Shown here one piece after another: positions 60,443 through 64,000 of a stretch of 64,000 nucleotides of DNA. A program made the translations under genes and the position numbers. How positions within the stretch are numbered: position 1 is the stretch's first letter; every line of letters starts with the position of its first letter. The DNA is from Janthinobacterium sp. LM6. GTDB lineage: Bacteria > Pseudomonadota > Gammaproteobacteria > Burkholderiales > Burkholderiaceae_D. The stretch spans positions 4,216,001 through 4,280,000 of the forward strand of contig NZ_CP019510.1 of assembly GCF_002002885.1 (NCBI RefSeq), in the 5' to 3' direction. The notes beneath the pieces are model-generated. The model was not told where the DNA came from. It ran no database searches and saw only the letters and a program-made list of their open reading frames with translations.

Positions 60443-60556
60443 ACCAAACCTACTACGCGGCGCGCTTTGCGGCCGGCGATGCTCACCGTACTAAAGTACG
60501 GTTGCGCTTCTCGACCACAAATCGCTGCCGCTCGCTACGGTTTTGTCAGGCGTCGT
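60443..60556. repeat. long imperfect palindromic intergenic repeat
   Basis: Outer arms CCTGACCAAACC and GGTTTTGTCAGG, centre ACCGTACT-AA-AGTACGGT (60485-60502), with partly matching arms between. Sequence like AAATCGCTGCCGCTCGCTAC is known to me as a repeated intergenic motif in Oxalobacteraceae. It lies between the YXWGXW and CorA genes; the rest of 60434-60676 has no gene. Confidence 0.6.
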
Positions 60557-60676
60557 ACAGTAAGTAGTAGAAACAAACAACGCACCGAACCAACAAGCCA
60601 GCCTTGTCATTCTCCCGACATATCCGTCCATTAAAATCGCGCGACGAACAATCACACTGCGCGAGAAAGATTCACG

Positions 60677-61705
60677 ATGGCGATGGAAACTGCCGGTTTT
60701 ACCTACGGCTCGGACACCTCGGGCCTGGTCTGGGGCTTCCTGTTTGGCCGCGATGGGCCGCCGCTGGCGCTCGACTCGACGGCCGCACTGGCCTGGCTGG
60801 CCGATGGCGCGGCCCGCCCGGCGCAGGAATTCGTCTGGCTGCATTTTAATTTGTCGCATGCGGCCAGCGAAAAATGGCTGATGACGCATACGCAGCTGGC
60901 CGACGAATTCTATGAAACCCTGCACCAGGGCTCGCGCTCGACGCGCATCGAACAGGCGGAAAACACCCTGATCGCCGTGGTCAACGATGTGGTGCACAAT
61001 TTCTCGTTCGAGGCGTCCGACATTTCCACCATGTGGGCCAGCGTGGCGCAAAACCTCGTCATCACGGCGCGTCGCGCGCCGCTGCAGTCGATCGAGCGCC
61101 TGCGCCAGGCCGTCATCAAGAACCACGAGCCGATCCGCTCGTCGGTGGAACTGTTGATCCACCTGCTGCGCGACCAGGCGGACGTGCTGGTCAATATCGT
61201 GCGCGACGCCGTGGCGCGGGTCGACGATATCGAGGATCACTTGCTGGCCGGGCGCCTGGTGCCGAAACGCGAAGACCTGGGTGCCATGCGGCGCGTGCTG
61301 GTGCGGCTGCAGCGCCTGCTGGCGCCGGAACCGGCAGCCCTGTTCCGCCTGCTGCAACGCCCGCCTGCGTGGGTGTCGGAGCTGGACAGCCTGGAATTGC
61401 GCCAGTCGACGGAGGAATTTTCGGTGGTCCTCAGCGATATGTCCTCGCTGCAGGAACGCATCAAGCTGCTGCAGGAAGAGATTGCCGCCAGCGTCAACGA
61501 GGAAAACAGCCGCAGCCTGTTCGTGCTGACCATCGTCACCGTGCTGGCCTTGCCGATCAACATCATCGCCGGCATGCTGGGCATGAATGTGGGGGGAATT
61601 CCGCTGGCCCAGCATCCGCAGGGCTTCTGGATCATCGTCGCCATCATCGTCACGTTCACGGTGGTGGCGGGATGGCTGGTGGTGCGCGTGCAACGCAATA
61701 GTTGA
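60677..61705 (+). CDS. CorA-family transporter, ZntB-like
   Basis: A 342-aa protein with a large cytoplasmic funnel domain and two C-terminal helices. The first ends with GMLGMNVGGIP (GMN motif) and the second is FWIIVAIIVTFTVVAGWLVV. VWLHFNLSHAASEKWL resembles ZntB (zinc/proton) rather than CorA itself (magnesium). It functions as a pentamer in the inner membrane. Confidence 0.88.
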   Translation: MAMETAGFTYGSDTSGLVWGFLFGRDGPPLALDSTAALAWLADGAARPAQEFVWLHFNLSHAASEKWLMTHTQLADEFYETLHQGSRSTRIEQAENTLIAVVNDVVHNFSFEASDISTMWASVAQNLVITARRAPLQSIERLRQAVIKNHEPIRSSVELLIHLLRDQADVLVNIVRDAVARVDDIEDHLLAGRLVPKREDLGAMRRVLVRLQRLLAPEPAALFRLLQRPPAWVSELDSLELRQSTEEFSVVLSDMSSLQERIKLLQEEIAASVNEENSRSLFVLTIVTVLALPINIIAGMLGMNVGGIPLAQHPQGFWIIVAIIVTFTVVAGWLVVRVQRNS

Positions 61706-61768
61706 CTATTGGAAACACGGCCTGGCAGGCGAACGGCAGGCGCCGTCCGCCATCACTGCGTGCCGCGC

Positions 61769-62197
61769 CTAGCGGTGGTATTCGCCGGCCCGTTCAGGCT
61801 GGTAAACGATTTCCTCGATCTTCACCTTCACCACGCCGCCCGGCATGGGCCAGGCGATGCTGTCGCCGACGGACAGGCCCAGCAGCGCGCTGCCAACGGG
61901 CGCCAGCACGGAAATGCGGTCGGCCTGGCCTTCCACATCCTTCGGATACACGAGCGTCAGGCAGAATTCCTCCTTGTTTTCCACCGTGAATCGCACGGTG
62001 GAATTCATCGTCACGACGGTCGGGGGAATCTCTTGCGGTTCAAGCACCTCGGCGCGGCCCAGCTCGTCGAGCAAGGCAGCCTTGTCCGGCGACAGATTAT
62101 TACCCAAGGCATACAACAACGCTTCCAGTCGTTCCAGGTCTTGTGACGACAAAATAATTTTTGGTTTTTTTTCCAAGATATCCTCACTATTGATCAT
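61769..62197 (-). CDS. rnk: Rnk-type nucleoside diphosphate kinase regulator
   Basis: A 142-aa GreA/GreB-C-terminal-fold protein: LERLEALL coiled region at the N-terminus, then TVVTMNSTVRF, VYPKDVEGQADRISVLAPVGSALLGLSVGDSI (split GreA_C motif) and a KVKIEEIVYQPE end. Rnk binds RNA polymerase but does not stimulate cleavage. Its start overlaps an upstream 41-aa ORF by 11 nt and has no good ribosome site of its own. Confidence 0.88.
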   Translation of the reverse strand: MINSEDILEKKPKIILSSQDLERLEALLYALGNNLSPDKAALLDELGRAEVLEPQEIPPTVVTMNSTVRFTVENKEEFCLTLVYPKDVEGQADRISVLAPVGSALLGLSVGDSIAWPMPGGVVKVKIEEIVYQPERAGEYHR

Positions 62198-62312
62198 TAG
62201 GGCGACGTCCGGTTTTGCTGGCGGCAGCTTGCTTGGCCGCTGCAGACAAAACCAACAGCATCAGGACGTCCATCATCAGCGGATTATGGACGAACTCGCG
62301 GAGCAAGGCCAT
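62187..62312 (-). CDS. possible 41-aa ORF coupled to rnk
   Basis: MALLREFVHNPLMMDVLMLL followed by VLSAAAKQAAASKTGRRPNDQ; it ends 11 nt inside rnk. Weak GAGA precedes the ATG. It could couple translation to rnk or be chance. The stretch 62313-62755 upstream is AT-rich with no gene that I can see. Confidence 0.35.
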   Translation of the reverse strand: MALLREFVHNPLMMDVLMLLVLSAAAKQAAASKTGRRPNDQ

Positions 62313-62755
62313 AGCGTTCTCGCATTCTTCATTAAAATTTATTAAAATCAATGACTTGCAATGGCCTATGCAGACAAAAAGTTAATCCGCGCCGCGATGC
62401 CGGGGCCATTGAAGTTATTCTTGATGGCATTTTGTTTATTGTCAGCATGTTTTTAAAGGAAAAAAACAGCCGGCAAAAAAAGGATTAAAATTCAGCTTGG
62501 ATTATTATTAGAAAGACACGCCCCGCCTTTTCCGACCGGTTTGTCGCCTTGCCCGCTGCCACCGGCCTGTGGCATGCAGACAAAATTGCCGCGCGCCCTG
62601 TACTTTCACGCTGCAAAATGACAATATGTCGGCCTTAACAACACGTCGAGAGTTCCGGCTCACTTCGGTTTTCATCAGACTGGAACGTAAAGTATGGCAG
62701 GGCGAGGCGGGATCACACGGGGCGGCGGCAAGCGGGGCCGGCAGGAGAAAGCGTC

Positions 62756-64000
62756 ATGATGGCGCCATTGATGCTGCCGTCGGCGCAATTGCGCGGCGAC
62801 CGCATAGCCAGGCTGAACTTGCTGGCCGCCGCGGCCATGCTGGCCATGGCCAGCCTGCTGTTGATCCTCTTCCAGTTGTTTTCCCTCCAGGCATCCTTCC
62901 AGCGCACGCTGCGCATCCAGGCCGACATGCTGGCGCCCGCCGCCACGCAGGCCATGCGCCAGGACAATCGTCTTGCAGCGCAACAACTCCTCGCTTCCCT
63001 CGCCGCCGCCCCGCATATCCGGCAAGCACTGCTCTACAACCCCTATGGCACGCCGTTTGCCCGCTACGCGCGCAGCGGCAGCGATACCGCGCCCACGGCG
63101 CCGCGCAGAGGCCTGCAGATCGATTACCTGGACGGCAGCGCTGCCATTTTGACGGCCTTGCCCGGCGGCGGCGCGCTGTACCTGCGCGCCAGCCTGGCGC
63201 CGCTGTACGCCAGCCTGGCGCAATTTGCCGCCTTCACCCTGCTGGTCTGCCTGTGCGCGTTCGGCCTGACGTTCCTGATGGTGCGCCGCACGCGCACCGC
63301 CGCCCAGCATGCGGAAAACCATTTGCACTACCTGGCCCACGTCGATCCCGTCACGCAGCTGCCGAACCGCCATGAATTCAACGATGCGCTGGCCTATGCG
63401 CTGGCGCGCGCCGACCGCCAGGACAGCAGCGTGGGCCTGCTGCTGCTGGACCTGGACAACTTCAAGATCGTCAACGATACGCTGGGCCACCACTGCGGCG
63501 ACCAGCTGCTCAAGCTCGTGTCCGAGCGCCTGGTGGCCATCCTGCGCGGCACCGATATCATTTGCCGCATCGGCGGCGACGAATTCGTCGTCATCGTCGA
63601 ACCGGCCGACGACGCTTCGGAAATGGCCAGCGTGGCGCGCAAGATCCTCGCCGTGCTGGCCGCGCCGTTCGCCCTCGAAGGCCACCAGCTGTACGTCAGC
63701 GCCAGCATCGGCGTGAGCCTGTATCCGTTCGACGCGCAAGACGTGGCCACCCTGACGCGCAATGCCGATACGGCCATGTACCACGCCAAGCACCAGGGCA
63801 AGAACCGCTACGCCGTGTTCAAGGCTGAAATGGAGCTGCGCGCACAGCGCCGCCTGCGCATGGAAGCGAACCTGCGCCGCGCCCTGCAGAACGAGGAACT
63901 GTATCTGCACTACCAGCCGCAGATCGACCTGCGCAGCGGGCGCATCGTCGGCGTGGAAGCGCTGATACGCTGGCACTGCCGCGACATGGGCCAGCTGAGC
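62756..64000 (+). CDS. GGDEF-EAL cyclic-di-GMP protein (partial)
   Basis: An inner-membrane sensor, 415 residues visible. Two membrane helices (about 20-45 and 155-180) flank a periplasmic domain of CHASE8 type (ADMLAPAATQAMRQDNRLAA). The GGDEF domain follows, with DLDNFKIVNDTLGHH and active-site RIGGDEFVVIV. An EAL domain then begins (YQPQIDLRSGRIVGVEALIRW) and is cut by the window end. The ATG at 62756 follows AGGAG. It probably makes and/or degrades c-di-GMP. Confidence 0.9.
   Translation, partial: MMAPLMLPSAQLRGDRIARLNLLAAAAMLAMASLLLILFQLFSLQASFQRTLRIQADMLAPAATQAMRQDNRLAAQQLLASLAAAPHIRQALLYNPYGTPFARYARSGSDTAPTAPRRGLQIDYLDGSAAILTALPGGGALYLRASLAPLYASLAQFAAFTLLVCLCAFGLTFLMVRRTRTAAQHAENHLHYLAHVDPVTQLPNRHEFNDALAYALARADRQDSSVGLLLLDLDNFKIVNDTLGHHCGDQLLKLVSERLVAILRGTDIICRIGGDEFVVIVEPADDASEMASVARKILAVLAAPFALEGHQLYVSASIGVSLYPFDAQDVATLTRNADTAMYHAKHQGKNRYAVFKAEMELRAQRRLRMEANLRRALQNEELYLHYQPQIDLRSGRIVGVEALIRWHCRDMGQLS

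Noticed and set aside
1-64000. CRISPR arrays, rRNA and tRNA genes
   Set aside because: I saw no regularly spaced direct repeats and no recognisable tRNA cloverleaf or rRNA sequence; a tRNA scan would settle this.

Overview
The window looks like a chromosome segment of a GC-rich betaproteobacterium, most likely Oxalobacteraceae (Janthinobacterium/Massilia/Duganella type). The grounds are overall codon use, the AcnD/PrpF form of the methylcitrate cycle, the intergenic hairpin repeats and the YXWGXW and glycine-zipper envelope proteins. This is a family-level judgement from reading, not from a search.

Region 1 (1-19,680) is a phage-derived cassette. It runs on the minus strand from a divergent repressor/regulator switch (18.4-19.65 kb) through a Q-like zinc-finger protein, a putative late promoter with two tandem terminators, a tail tube protein, a tail assembly chaperone pair joined by a -1 frameshift (T TTT TTG), a 1529-aa tape measure, a hub-like protein, three fibre-type receptor-binding proteins (two inside a duplicated module), a holin-like protein and a GH19 endolysin cut by the window edge. 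No capsid, portal, terminase, protease, replication or integrase gene lies between the regulators and the tail tube, where head genes would be expected. This is the layout of an F-type (flexible, non-contractile) tailocin and is the main finding.

Region 2 (19.7-30.9 kb) is a propionate catabolism locus on the minus strand: prpB, prpC, acnD, prpF, then an MBOAT/SGNH acyl-transfer pair, then prpE. An array of ATGTTTCAA/TTGAAACAT repeats upstream of prpB is a likely operator.

Region 3 (31-37.7 kb) has two small related hypothetical proteins, a metallo-beta-lactamase-fold hydrolase, and a type VI secretion lipase effector (Tle3-like) followed by two tandem Tla3-like adapter lipoproteins whose 3' parts are almost identical. 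No VgrG, core T6SS gene or obvious immunity gene is present.

Region 4 (37.9-48.7 kb) is mixed housekeeping and accessory DNA: MFS exporter, LysR regulator, M28 peptidase, GNAT, glycine-zipper protein, PP2C phosphatase, DUF2177 protein, methyltransferase, an FHA protein with a Cys-rich N-terminus, and a DUF457 membrane protein. A 92-nt multi-stem element lies between the PP2C and DUF2177 genes.

Region 5 (48.7-52.9 kb) is a Fur-box-headed FecI/FecR/TonB-receptor iron uptake unit. Region 6 (52.9-64 kb) holds pirin and OsmC genes, a two-gene operon of a zinc-ribbon/SPFH/coiled-coil protein and a Ser/Thr kinase fused to a formylglycine-enzyme-like domain, small envelope proteins, a CorA/ZntB transporter, Rnk, and a GGDEF-EAL protein cut by the window end. 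PP2C, FHA and kinase genes within 15 kb suggest a Ser/Thr phospho-signalling network, but they are not one operon.
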